Origin: Macondimonas sp045864775
GTDB taxonomy: Bacteria; Pseudomonadota; Gammaproteobacteria; UBA5335
NCBI GenBank assembly: GCA_045864775.1
Contig: BTVR01000002.1
Coordinates: 744,001 to 808,000 of the forward strand
Direction: 5' to 3'
DNA: 64,000 bases
Positions 17,488-25,807 of the stretch are shown here, piece by piece. Numbering within the stretch: position 1 is the stretch's first letter; every line of letters begins with the position of its first letter. The notes under the pieces are model-generated. The model saw nothing but the letters and a program-made list of their open reading frames with translations. It had not been told where the DNA came from and searched no databases. Both the position numbers and the translations under genes were made by a program.

Positions 17488-18563
17488 CCACGCTCGCGGA
17501 CGTCTATCGCGGCCGGCGCGTGCTGATCACCGGCCACACCGGCTTCAAGGGGAGCTGGCTCGCGCTGTGGCTGCATGAACTCGGCAGCGCGCTTGCCGGG
17601 ATCGCGCTCGCGCCGGCATCAATTCCCAACCATTGGACGCTGCTGGATCTGCCGGTCGACGATCGGCGCCTCGATGTCCGCGACGGCGCCGCGCTCGCCC
17701 GGGCGCTCACCGAGTTCCAGCCCGAAATCGTTTTCCACCTGGCGGCTCAACCGCTGGTTCGTCGCAGCTACTGCGACCCCATCGAAACCTGGTCCACCAA
17801 CGTCATGGGCACGGCCCACCTGCTCGAAGCCTGCCGCAAGACAGCCAGCGTTCGCGCCGTCGTCGTCGTCACCTCTGACAAGTGCTACGAAAACCACGAA
17901 TGGCCGTGGGGTTATCGCGAAAACGACCGGCTGGGTGGTCACGACCCCTACAGCGCCTCCAAGGCGGGCACCGAACTCGTCGTCGCCAGTTATCGCAGCG
18001 CCTTTTTCAGCGCGCCGGACGCCCCGCTGCTGGCCAGCGCCCGCGCCGGCAACGTGATCGGCGGCGGGGACTGGTCGGAAGATCGCCTGATTCCCGATCT
18101 GGTGCGCAGCATCCAAGGCAACGCGCCGCTCGCCATCCGCTCGCCCGACGCCACGCGCCCCTGGCAACACGTTCTGGAATCGCTGCACGGCTATCTGTTG
18201 CTGGGCCAGAAGCTGTTGGAAGGCGACCGCGCCTTTGCGCAGGCCTGGAATTTTGGTCCCGAGCCGGAAGCCAATCGCAGCGTCGCCGAAGTCCTCGATC
18301 GGGTGCGGCGCGACTGGCCGGCGCTGCGCTGGCGGATCACCAGCGAGCCGCAGCCACATGAAGCGCGGCTGCTCTACCTCGACAGCGCCCAGGCGCGCAG
18401 CAGGCTGAACTGGCAGCCGGTTTGGACCTTCGATCAGGCCATCGCGGCCACGACCGATTGGTATCGCGCCTGGCTCGAGCGGGACAGCGTCGTCAGCCGC
18501 CAGCAACTGGGCGCTTACATCGCCGCCATGAGTGCAACCCTTCCGCGCCGGGTCTGCGCATGA
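17484..18563 (+). CDS. rfbG: CDP-glucose 4,6-dehydratase
   Basis: A 359-residue extended short-chain enzyme producing CDP-4-keto-6-deoxyglucose. Motifs: GRRVLITGHTGFKGSWLALW, FHLAAQPLVRRSYCDPIETW, VTSDKCYENHEWPWGYREND, DPYSASKAGTELV with catalytic Tyr/Lys, and ARAGNVIGGGDWSEDRLIPD. All are typical of RfbG/DdhB. The ATG at 17484 overlaps the rfbF stop; an in-frame ATG three codons earlier is possible. Confidence 0.95.
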   Translation: MTTLADVYRGRRVLITGHTGFKGSWLALWLHELGSALAGIALAPASIPNHWTLLDLPVDDRRLDVRDGAALARALTEFQPEIVFHLAAQPLVRRSYCDPIETWSTNVMGTAHLLEACRKTASVRAVVVVTSDKCYENHEWPWGYRENDRLGGHDPYSASKAGTELVVASYRSAFFSAPDAPLLASARAGNVIGGGDWSEDRLIPDLVRSIQGNAPLAIRSPDATRPWQHVLESLHGYLLLGQKLLEGDRAFAQAWNFGPEPEANRSVAEVLDRVRRDWPALRWRITSEPQPHEARLLYLDSAQARSRLNWQPVWTFDQAIAATTDWYRAWLERDSVVSRQQLGAYIAAMSATLPRRVCA

Positions 18564-19108
18564 AGGTCGCCCGCACCGATCTTCCCGGCGTGATGGTTGT
18601 CACCGGCAGCCCCCACACCGATCCGCGCGGCAACTTTGAGCGCCTGTTCTGCGCGCGCGAGTTGGCGGGCGTGCTGGATGGGCGGCGCATCGTACAGATC
18701 AACCACTCGCGGACCGCCACCGTGGGCGCCGTCCGCGGCCTGCACTTCCAGCGCGCGCCGCACGCGGAGATGAAACTGGTGCGGTGTCTCAGCGGCCGGG
18801 TTTGCGACGTGGCCGTGGACCTGCGCGCCGATTCGCCAACCTTTCTGCGCTGGCATGCGGAGGAACTGACGCCAGAGAATCACCGCATGCTGGTGATCCC
18901 GGAAGGCTGCGCGCACGGCTTTCAGGTGCTGGCGCCGGACAGCGAGCTGCTCTACCTGCACACCGCGTTTTACGCGCCCGAGGCCGAAGGCGGCGTCCGC
19001 CACGACGACCCGGCACTCGGCATCCGCTGGCCGCTGCCCGTCACGGACCTCTCGCCGCGCGACCGCAGCCACCCGCCGATCGACGACCGGTTCGGACGGG
19101 CGCCGTGA
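18560..19108 (+). CDS. RmlC-like sugar epimerase (second rfbC-type protein)
   Basis: A 182-residue cupin-fold protein related to rfbC but distinct in sequence. It keeps the probable catalytic residues: AVRGLHFQ (His) and LYLHTAFYAPEAEGG (Tyr), plus IPEGCAHGFQVL. Its location in a CDP-glucose operon, four-base overlaps on both sides, suggests it acts on CDP-4-keto-6-deoxyglucose rather than the dTDP sugar, setting C3 and/or C5 configuration before C-methylation. Substrate is inferred from context only. Confidence 0.82.
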   Translation: MKVARTDLPGVMVVTGSPHTDPRGNFERLFCARELAGVLDGRRIVQINHSRTATVGAVRGLHFQRAPHAEMKLVRCLSGRVCDVAVDLRADSPTFLRWHAEELTPENHRMLVIPEGCAHGFQVLAPDSELLYLHTAFYAPEAEGGVRHDDPALGIRWPLPVTDLSPRDRSHPPIDDRFGRAP

Positions 19109-20328
19109 ACTGCCGCCACTGCGCCCAGCCGCTCAAGCATGTGTTTCTGGACCTCGGCTTCGCTCCGCCGTCCAATGCCTATCTGACCGCGGACGACCTG
19201 CACGCGCCGGAGACCTGGTACCCGCTGAAGCTCCATGTCTGCGCGCACTGCTGGCTGGTGCAGACCGAGGACTACGCCCGCGCCGATGCGCTGTTCCGGC
19301 CCGACTACGCCTATTTCTCATCCACCTCCAGCACCTGGCTGGAGCACGCCCGGCGCTACGTCGACGCCATGCGCAAGCGGCTCGCGCTCGGCGCGGACAG
19401 CTTCGTCATCGAAGTCGCCGCCAACGACGGCTACCTGCTGCGGCACGTGGTGGCCGCCGGCATCCCGTGCCTGGGCATCGAGCCCACCGCCAGCACCGCC
19501 GCGGCCGCGGAACAGCTCGGCATCCCGATACTCCGGGAGTTCTTCGGCGAGGCGCTGGCGCGTCAGCTCGCCGCCCAAGGCAAGCAGGCAGACCTCATCA
19601 TCGGCAACAACGTCTACGCCCACGTGCCGGACATCAACGACTTCACCCGCGGCCTCAAGGCAGCGCTCAAGCCGGGCGGCACCGTCACGCTGGAATTCCC
19701 GCACCTGATGCGGCTGATCGAGCACACCCAGTTCGACACCGTCTATCACGAGCATTACTCCTACCTGTCGCTGCACTCCGCAAGCCGCATCCTGGCGACC
19801 GTCGGCCTGCGGGTGTTCGACGTGGAGGAACTGCCCACCCACGGCGGCAGCCTGCGCCTGTTCGCCTGCCACGCCGACGACGCGCGTGCTGCCACCGCCG
19901 CCGTCGGCGCGCTGCTGGCGGAGGAATCCCACCGCGGCTTGCAACGCCTGCACCCCTACGCCGGCTTTCAGGCCCGCGCCGACCGCATCAAGGACGACCT
20001 GCTCGAATTCCTCATCCAGCAGAAGCGAGCGGGCAAGAAGGTCGCCGCCTACGGCGCCGCCGCCAAGGGCAATACCCTGCTCAACTACGCCGGCGTGAAG
20101 CCCGACCTGCTGCCCTTCGTCTGCGACGCCGCGCCGTCCAAGCAGGGCAAGTTCCTGCCCGGCAGCCATATCCCCATCCTGCCGCCCGATGCGTTGCGGG
20201 AGCAGGCGCCGAACTACGTGCTGATCCTGCCGTGGAATATCGCGCCGGAGATCGAGCAGCAGAACGCATACCTGACGGCGCACGGCACACGCTTTGTCAC
20301 CGCGGTTCCGGAGCTACGCATCGCATGA
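19105..20328 (+). CDS. NDP-sugar C-methyltransferase (TylC3/NovU type)
   Basis: A 407-residue SAM-dependent C-methyltransferase. It has an N-terminal zinc-binding domain (CRHC near the start and CAHCW near residue 55), a central Rossmann domain (VIEVAANDGYLLRHV, LIIGNNVYAHVPDI), the likely base in YHEHYSYLS, and a C-terminal domain (THGGSLRLF, AAYGAAAKGNTLLNY). This three-part layout is that of enzymes methylating C3 of 4-keto-6-deoxy sugars. Start is GTG, overlapping the previous stop. It implies a branched-chain sugar. Confidence 0.88.
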   Translation: MNCRHCAQPLKHVFLDLGFAPPSNAYLTADDLHAPETWYPLKLHVCAHCWLVQTEDYARADALFRPDYAYFSSTSSTWLEHARRYVDAMRKRLALGADSFVIEVAANDGYLLRHVVAAGIPCLGIEPTASTAAAAEQLGIPILREFFGEALARQLAAQGKQADLIIGNNVYAHVPDINDFTRGLKAALKPGGTVTLEFPHLMRLIEHTQFDTVYHEHYSYLSLHSASRILATVGLRVFDVEELPTHGGSLRLFACHADDARAATAAVGALLAEESHRGLQRLHPYAGFQARADRIKDDLLEFLIQQKRAGKKVAAYGAAAKGNTLLNYAGVKPDLLPFVCDAAPSKQGKFLPGSHIPILPPDALREQAPNYVLILPWNIAPEIEQQNAYLTAHGTRFVTAVPELRIA

Positions 20329-21440
20329 AACCGCGCATCCCCTACACCAAGCCGTCGATCACGGAACTGGAAGTCCGGTACGCAACGGATGCGGCGGCCA
20401 ACGGCTGGGGCGAACACTGCTACGACTACATCGTGCGTTTTGAAGAAGCCTTCAAGACCCACCTCGGCGTCGAGTACGCCATCGCCACCTCCAGTTGCAC
20501 CGGCGCGCTGCACATGGGCATGGCCGCACTCGGCGTCGGGCCGGGCGACGACGTCATCATGGCCGACACCAACTGGATCGCCAGCGCCGCGCCCATCGTG
20601 CACCTGGGCGCAACGCCGGTGTTCGTGGACATCCTGCCCGACTCCTGGTGTCTGGACCCGGCGCTGGTCGAACAGGCCATCACCCCGCGCACCAAGGCGA
20701 TTCTGGCGGTTCACCTCTACGGCAACCTCTGCGCGATGGATGAACTGCTGGCGATCGGCGAGCGGCACGGCATCCCGGTCATCGAGGATGCAGCGGAGGC
20801 CATCGGCTCCGTGTATCACGGCCGGCGCGCCGGCTCGATGGGCCGGTTCGGCGCCTTTTCGTTCCACGGCACCAAGACGCTCACCACCGGCGAAGGCGGC
20901 ATGTTCGTCACCAACGACGCCGATCTCTACGAGCGGGTACTGACGCTCAGCAACCACGGCCGCGCGCGCGGGCAAACCAAGCAGTTCTGGCCGGAAGTCG
21001 TGGGTTTCAAATACAAGATGTCCAACATCCAGGCCGCCATCGGCTGCGCCCAACTGGAACGCATCGACGAACTGGTCAACCGCAAGCGGGAGATTCTCGC
21101 CTACTACAAGTCCGTGCTGGAAAAGCTCCCTGGCGTGGTGATGAACCCAGAGCCGCCGGGCACCATCAATGGCGCCTGGATGCCGACGGTTGTGTTCGAT
21201 CCGTCAACGGGTGTCACGCGCGCGATGCTGCAAGCAGCGTTTGCCGAGGAAAATATCGACGCACGGGTATTTTTCCATCCACTTTCCAGTTTACCTATGT
21301 TCCAGCCAGAATTGCGTAGCATTCTGGCACATGACATTCCGGAAAGGGCAATCAACGTGCCGAGTTATCACGACATAAACGAAATGGATCTTTCCAGCGT
21401 TTGTAGCGTTGTCAGCCAAATTCAACGAGTCAGACGATAG
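20325..21440 (+). CDS. DegT/DnrJ/EryC1 family sugar aminotransferase
   Basis: A 371-residue PLP enzyme of the perosamine-synthase-like group. Motifs: IPYTKPSITELEV, ATSSCTGALHMGMAALG, VHLYGNLCAMDEL, VIEDAAEAIGSVY and FHGTKTLTTGEGGMF. Lys184 in the last motif is the PLP-binding lysine; its presence argues for a transaminase and against the RfbH 3-dehydratase, which has His there. It probably aminates C4 of the 4-keto sugar made upstream. The last 200 bases become noticeably less GC-rich. Confidence 0.9.
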   Translation: MKPRIPYTKPSITELEVRYATDAAANGWGEHCYDYIVRFEEAFKTHLGVEYAIATSSCTGALHMGMAALGVGPGDDVIMADTNWIASAAPIVHLGATPVFVDILPDSWCLDPALVEQAITPRTKAILAVHLYGNLCAMDELLAIGERHGIPVIEDAAEAIGSVYHGRRAGSMGRFGAFSFHGTKTLTTGEGGMFVTNDADLYERVLTLSNHGRARGQTKQFWPEVVGFKYKMSNIQAAIGCAQLERIDELVNRKREILAYYKSVLEKLPGVVMNPEPPGTINGAWMPTVVFDPSTGVTRAMLQAAFAEENIDARVFFHPLSSLPMFQPELRSILAHDIPERAINVPSYHDINEMDLSSVCSVVSQIQRVRR

Positions 21441-21479
21441 TCCAGCGCTGGACGCTCTTCTCTCCGAGGCGATCTGAAC

Positions 21480-22229
21480 GTGAAAAATATCTTGTTCGCC
21501 GATGGCAGCGTCGGGCTTCAGATTTGCGAATGGCTGCTTGACAACTACCGAGATGATGTCGGATTTGTATTTACTACAGCGGAAAACGGGGTTACGCAGG
21601 CAGCACAGAATGCGCGGATACCAAGTGCGCTTTTTTCCACTGAGCATGACCTCGCATCCGCCATCCAACAGGGGCGTGAAAAGCAGTTTGATTGGGGACT
21701 ATTGCTTTGGTGGCCATACATCGTTCGTCAGTCGACATTGGGTCTCGCGCGTCGCGGATTCATTAACACACATCCCAGCTTACTGCCGTTCAACAGAGGA
21801 AAGCACTACAATTTTTGGGCACTTGTCGAGCAGGCGCCATTTGGCGTCAGTCTCCATATCGTTGACGATGGCGTTGATTCTGGCGACGTGATTGCACAAA
21901 GACAGATCGCCTATGACTGGGAAGACACTGGGGCCACGCTCTACGAGAAAGCAGCCTCGTCCATGCTCGAACTGTTCAAGTCGACCTATCCCGAAATCCG
22001 TGAAGGCCGCATTGTTCGCGTTCCGCAAGATCTCTCGAAAGGGAGCTTCCACCGAGCGAATGAACTGGATGAAGCCAGCCGTATTGATATCGAAGCATCG
22101 TATTGCGCACGGGATCTTTTCAATCTTTTGCGCGCGAGGACTTTCCCAGGGTATCCCGCGTGCAGTTTTCGGGAGGATACCGGCGAGGAATTTGAGGTTC
22201 GTATCGAGATTCGGAGGAAGAAAACGTGA
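21480..22229 (+). CDS. Sugar N-formyltransferase
   Basis: A 249-residue formyltransferase. The catalytic triad of the methionyl-tRNA formyltransferase fold is visible: Asn96 and His98 in FINTHPSLLPFNRG, and Asp133 in DDGVDSGDVI. At this size and place it should transfer formyl from N10-formyl-tetrahydrofolate to the amino group of a nucleotide sugar, like VioF or QdtF. Start is GTG; only a weak CCGAGG lies upstream. Base composition is lower in GC than flanking genes, a sign of transfer. It overlaps the next gene by four bases. Confidence 0.88.
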   Translation: MKNILFADGSVGLQICEWLLDNYRDDVGFVFTTAENGVTQAAQNARIPSALFSTEHDLASAIQQGREKQFDWGLLLWWPYIVRQSTLGLARRGFINTHPSLLPFNRGKHYNFWALVEQAPFGVSLHIVDDGVDSGDVIAQRQIAYDWEDTGATLYEKAASSMLELFKSTYPEIREGRIVRVPQDLSKGSFHRANELDEASRIDIEASYCARDLFNLLRARTFPGYPACSFREDTGEEFEVRIEIRRKKT

Positions 22230-23002
22230 CGCGCTTGTCAGACTTCAAAACGGAATGCGAGAACGAGATCAGAGCGCAAGGAAATGACGTTGATCTAGCT
22301 GAATTGACGCGAAGGTGGGTAAACAACGCGAACCTCCGTAAATATTCCTATCACTTTGAGTGGCTTGGCCGCCCCATCATCCAGTATCCACAAGACATCG
22401 TGGCCATGCAGGAGCTAATCTGGCAGGTCAAGCCCGACCTAATTATCGAGACAGGTATCGCCCATGGCGGCTCCCTGATCTTCAGTGCCTCGATGCTCGC
22501 TCAGCTCGACATCTGCGAGGCCATTGAGGCCGGCATCAGCTTCAACCCGCGGGAATCGCGGCGCAAGGTGCTGGGCATCGACATCGACATCCGCGCCCAC
22601 AACCGCGTGGCGATCGAGGCACATCCGATGGCGACGCGCATCCAGATGATCCAGGGCTCCAGCATCGCGCCGGACGTTGTCGCACAGGTGTATGCAATCG
22701 CCGCCGACTATTCTCGCGTGCTGGTGTACCTCGACAGCAACCACACCCATGACCACGTGCTGGCGGAGCTGCAAGCCTACGCGCCGCTGGTGAGTACGGG
22801 CAGCTATTGTGTGGTGTTCGACACCATCATCGAGGACATGCCGGGCAGCATGTTCCCCGACCGCCCATGGGGGCCGGGCAATAACCCCAAGACCGCGGTC
22901 TGGGAATACCTGAAAACCCATCCCGAATTCGAGATCGATCAGAGCATCCCCCACAAGTTGCTGATCACCGTGGCGCCGGATGGCTATCTCAAACGCATCT
23001 GA
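22226..23002 (+). CDS. CmcI-like methyltransferase (cephalosporin hydroxylase family)
   Basis: A 258-residue protein of the CmcI fold. Landmarks: WLGRPIIQYPQDIVAMQELI, the SAM-binding DLIIETGIAHGGSLIFSASM, LGIDIDIRAHNR and VYLDSNHTHDHVLAEL. In polysaccharide loci such proteins act as sugar O-methyltransferases; a specific acceptor cannot be named. Start is GTG with a strong GGAGGAAG just upstream. The first 200 bases are AT-richer, the rest normal, suggesting a recombination joint inside the gene. It overlaps the flippase gene by 23 bases. Confidence 0.82.
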   Translation: MTRLSDFKTECENEIRAQGNDVDLAELTRRWVNNANLRKYSYHFEWLGRPIIQYPQDIVAMQELIWQVKPDLIIETGIAHGGSLIFSASMLAQLDICEAIEAGISFNPRESRRKVLGIDIDIRAHNRVAIEAHPMATRIQMIQGSSIAPDVVAQVYAIAADYSRVLVYLDSNHTHDHVLAELQAYAPLVSTGSYCVVFDTIIEDMPGSMFPDRPWGPGNNPKTAVWEYLKTHPEFEIDQSIPHKLLITVAPDGYLKRI

Positions 23003-24542
23003 GGCCGCGGCGCCATCGGCATCCCCACCCCCCAGCGTCCGCCGGAACATCATCGCCAACTATCTGGGCAACGCCTGGTCGGCCATCATGGGCCTGGCCT
23101 TCGTTCCGCTGTATATCCACTATCTCGGCATGGAGGCCTACGGCCTGATCGGCGTGTTTGCTCTGCTGCAAGCCTGGATGAGCGTGCTGGACATGGGCTT
23201 GACGCCCATGCTGACCCGCGAGATGGCACGTCTCACGGCCGGCGCGCACACCCCGCAAAGCATCCGCGATCTGCTGCGCTCCGTCGAACTGATCTATACG
23301 GCCGTTGCGGCAGCCATCGCGATGGGCATCGCGGCTGCGGCGCCGTGGCTGTCCGCTCACTGGCTGCGCGCCGAACATCTGCCCGACGCAAGCATCGCGC
23401 AGGCGCTGGCGATTGCTGGCGTAGTGATCGCGCTGCGTTGGCTGAACGGGCTGTATCGGGGGGCAATCAACGGCCTGCAGGATCAAGTCTGGCTGAATGG
23501 CTGCACCGCCCTGTTCGCCACCGTGCGTGGGCTGGGCGCCGTGCTGGTTCTGGCCCTGATCGCTCCCCGCATCCAGCTTTTCTTCATCTTTCAGGGCATC
23601 GTGGTCATACTCGAAACTGCCGTCCTGGCGTTGCACATGCATCGGCTGCTTCCCCCCTCACGCCGCCCGGCACGGTTCGATTGGCGGGCGCTGCATCAGG
23701 TGCGCCACTTTGCCGGCGGCATGGCCTTGATCACCATCCTTTCGCTGCTGCTGAGCCATGTGGACAAGGTCATTCTTTCCCGTTTGCTGCCGCTTTCCGA
23801 GTTCGGTTACTACACGCTGGCGACCACGCTTTGCGGGGCGCTGTATCTGATGATCGCGCCGATCCACAACGCGACCTATCCGCGTCTCACCGCGCTGGTG
23901 GGCGCCGGGGACGTCGTTGCCTTGCGGGAGACGTATCACCGGTTTGCACAGATTCTCACCGTGATGATCGCGCCGTCGGCGATCGTGCTGTCCCTCTTCG
24001 CCGAGGATGTTCTGTTGCTCTGGACCCGAAATGCCGCGACGGCCGCCGCCACGGCGCCGTTGGTCAGCATTCTCGCCGTCGGCACGCTGTGCAACGGGCT
24101 GATGCACACCCCTTACGCGCTCCAACTCGCGCATGGTCGGACCCGTTTTGCAATTGTTGTGAACCTCCTGGCCGTGTGCATTCTTGTTCCAGGCCTTTAC
24201 ATCGGAATTTCCGCCTATGGCGCCGTTGCGGCCGCGATCATCTGGGCGGTTCTCAACATTTGCTATGTGGTGATTGCAACCCCGATTCTCCATCGTAGTC
24301 TGCTTCCCGGTGAATTCTGGCGCTGGTATGGGCAGGACATCCTCGCGCCAGCATCAGCCGCCCTTGTTCCTGCTTCACTCATTCGCTTTGCGGGTCCCGC
24401 ACCCACATTAGACCAGCCGCTGCGAAACGCTTCGGTACTCATCATCGCGGCCGTGGTCGCACAAGTCGCGTGTCTGCTGGCTACGCACGTCAGCAGGGCA
24501 GTGCTTGCACAGTACCTTAGACCGAGAGCACTTACGATTTGA
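22980..24542 (+). CDS. Wzx-type polysaccharide flippase
   Basis: A 520-residue integral membrane protein with roughly 12-14 hydrophobic segments, starting its conserved part at VRRNIIANYLGNAWSAIMGLAFVPLYIHYLG, the typical opening of Wzx/MATE-like polysaccharide exporters. It should flip lipid-linked oligosaccharide repeat units across the inner membrane. No Wzy polymerase or Wzz regulator is in the window. The start overlaps the end of the CmcI-like gene. Confidence 0.88.
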   Translation: MAISNASEAAAPSASPPPSVRRNIIANYLGNAWSAIMGLAFVPLYIHYLGMEAYGLIGVFALLQAWMSVLDMGLTPMLTREMARLTAGAHTPQSIRDLLRSVELIYTAVAAAIAMGIAAAAPWLSAHWLRAEHLPDASIAQALAIAGVVIALRWLNGLYRGAINGLQDQVWLNGCTALFATVRGLGAVLVLALIAPRIQLFFIFQGIVVILETAVLALHMHRLLPPSRRPARFDWRALHQVRHFAGGMALITILSLLLSHVDKVILSRLLPLSEFGYYTLATTLCGALYLMIAPIHNATYPRLTALVGAGDVVALRETYHRFAQILTVMIAPSAIVLSLFAEDVLLLWTRNAATAAATAPLVSILAVGTLCNGLMHTPYALQLAHGRTRFAIVVNLLAVCILVPGLYIGISAYGAVAAAIIWAVLNICYVVIATPILHRSLLPGEFWRWYGQDILAPASAALVPASLIRFAGPAPTLDQPLRNASVLIIAAVVAQVACLLATHVSRAVLAQYLRPRALTI

Positions 24543-24594
24543 TCGCCATCCCCTCGATTCCAACGTAAGATTCAACGGAAAGGCACAAGAATCC

Positions 24595-25737
24595 ATGTCG
24601 AACGACATCAAATTCACCGTGATCATTCCGACGCGCGAGAGGGCCGACGTTCTCGTACACTGCCTTCGCACAGTCGTCGCCCAGGATTACGAGAATCTGG
24701 AAATCATCGTCAGCGACAACCACAGCAACGACAACACCCGGGAAGTGGTCGAGTCGTTCCGCGACGAGCGCATTCGATACATCAACACGGGACGCCGGTT
24801 GAGCATGTCCAGCAACTGGGAATATGCGCTGTCGTTTGTCTCCGAAGGGTACGTCGGTTTCCTTGGCGACGATGACGGGCTGCTTCCCGGCTCCATAGCA
24901 CGGTTAAGCGAGATCATTGATGAATACTGTCCGGACGCTATCAACGCTCCTTACGTCGATTACAACTGGCCCGACAATGGAACTGACGAAGCCTGGAAAA
25001 TTTGCGTACCAAGCAGAAGAACGACGAAATACTACTCATCGGCAAAATACATCAGCGACCTGCTGTCGGGATACCTGAGTTATGTCGACGGCCCGCTTAT
25101 CTACAACGGAAGTTTTGCGAAGATTGACAAGATCAACGCCGCGCGCGATCACGACAGAGTTTTTTTCAAGGCTCAGTCGCCAGATGTCTATTCTGCGGTT
25201 GCATTGAGCTGCGTGACTTCCAAATTCCTGAGAATAAAAGATCCGATCGCAGTTGCAGGACGGTCGCGGCACAGCAATGGAAGCTCTGCGATGAAAAAAG
25301 GCGCGCCCCCTGGTCCGTTTCAGGCGTTTATGAAAGAAAACGACTTATCCATTCACTCAGTTTTTGGATCGTTAGTTCCCGAATCAATCCAATTACTATG
25401 CTACGACAGCTATCTTCAAGCGTCTCACCTCCATCGGCAGCGGAGTCATAATCTTGGAAAGCAACTTACGCTGGCAGTGCTTCTTGCAGAACCACAAACA
25501 CGAGAGCGTATCGCGGATCAGTGTTGCGAGATCGCAAAGTTGAATTCGCTATTATGGGCTCCCTCATGGCGGCTGCATCCTCTCGCTTCAGAAGCGTTCC
25601 TGAAATACAGAAGTTTGAGGAACGGGATTCTCGGCGTTAAAACGAGGATAAAGCAGCTCGATGGAAAAGATTTCGGGCTGGACGACGTTCACAAAGTCGC
25701 TCTCGCATACGGAACAAACGCGTTTTTCTCGGCGTAA
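24595..25737 (+). CDS. Glycosyltransferase family 2
   Basis: A 380-residue GT-A enzyme. The N-terminus shows FTVIIPTRERADVLVHCLRT, IIVSDNHSNDNTREVVESF and GFLGDDDGLLPGSI, where the aspartates bind the metal and nucleotide sugar. The C-terminal 150 residues are unfamiliar. Codon use is much less GC-biased than in neighbours, pointing to recent acquisition. The start ATG was placed directly before the first beta strand; an upstream ATG at 24505 overlaps the flippase and adds unconserved residues. Confidence 0.85.
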   Translation: MSNDIKFTVIIPTRERADVLVHCLRTVVAQDYENLEIIVSDNHSNDNTREVVESFRDERIRYINTGRRLSMSSNWEYALSFVSEGYVGFLGDDDGLLPGSIARLSEIIDEYCPDAINAPYVDYNWPDNGTDEAWKICVPSRRTTKYYSSAKYISDLLSGYLSYVDGPLIYNGSFAKIDKINAARDHDRVFFKAQSPDVYSAVALSCVTSKFLRIKDPIAVAGRSRHSNGSSAMKKGAPPGPFQAFMKENDLSIHSVFGSLVPESIQLLCYDSYLQASHLHRQRSHNLGKQLTLAVLLAEPQTRERIADQCCEIAKLNSLLWAPSWRLHPLASEAFLKYRSLRNGILGVKTRIKQLDGKDFGLDDVHKVALAYGTNAFFSA

Positions 25738-25807
25738 CCATAGTGACATTGCATACCTTCGCTTGATCAATCTCTTGGAACACCTGCCAGAATGGAGAAA
25801 CGGCCGC

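Noticed and set aside
20325..21440. Assignment of the DegT gene as rfbH
   Set aside because: The PLP lysine is retained (Lys184); RfbH has His there.
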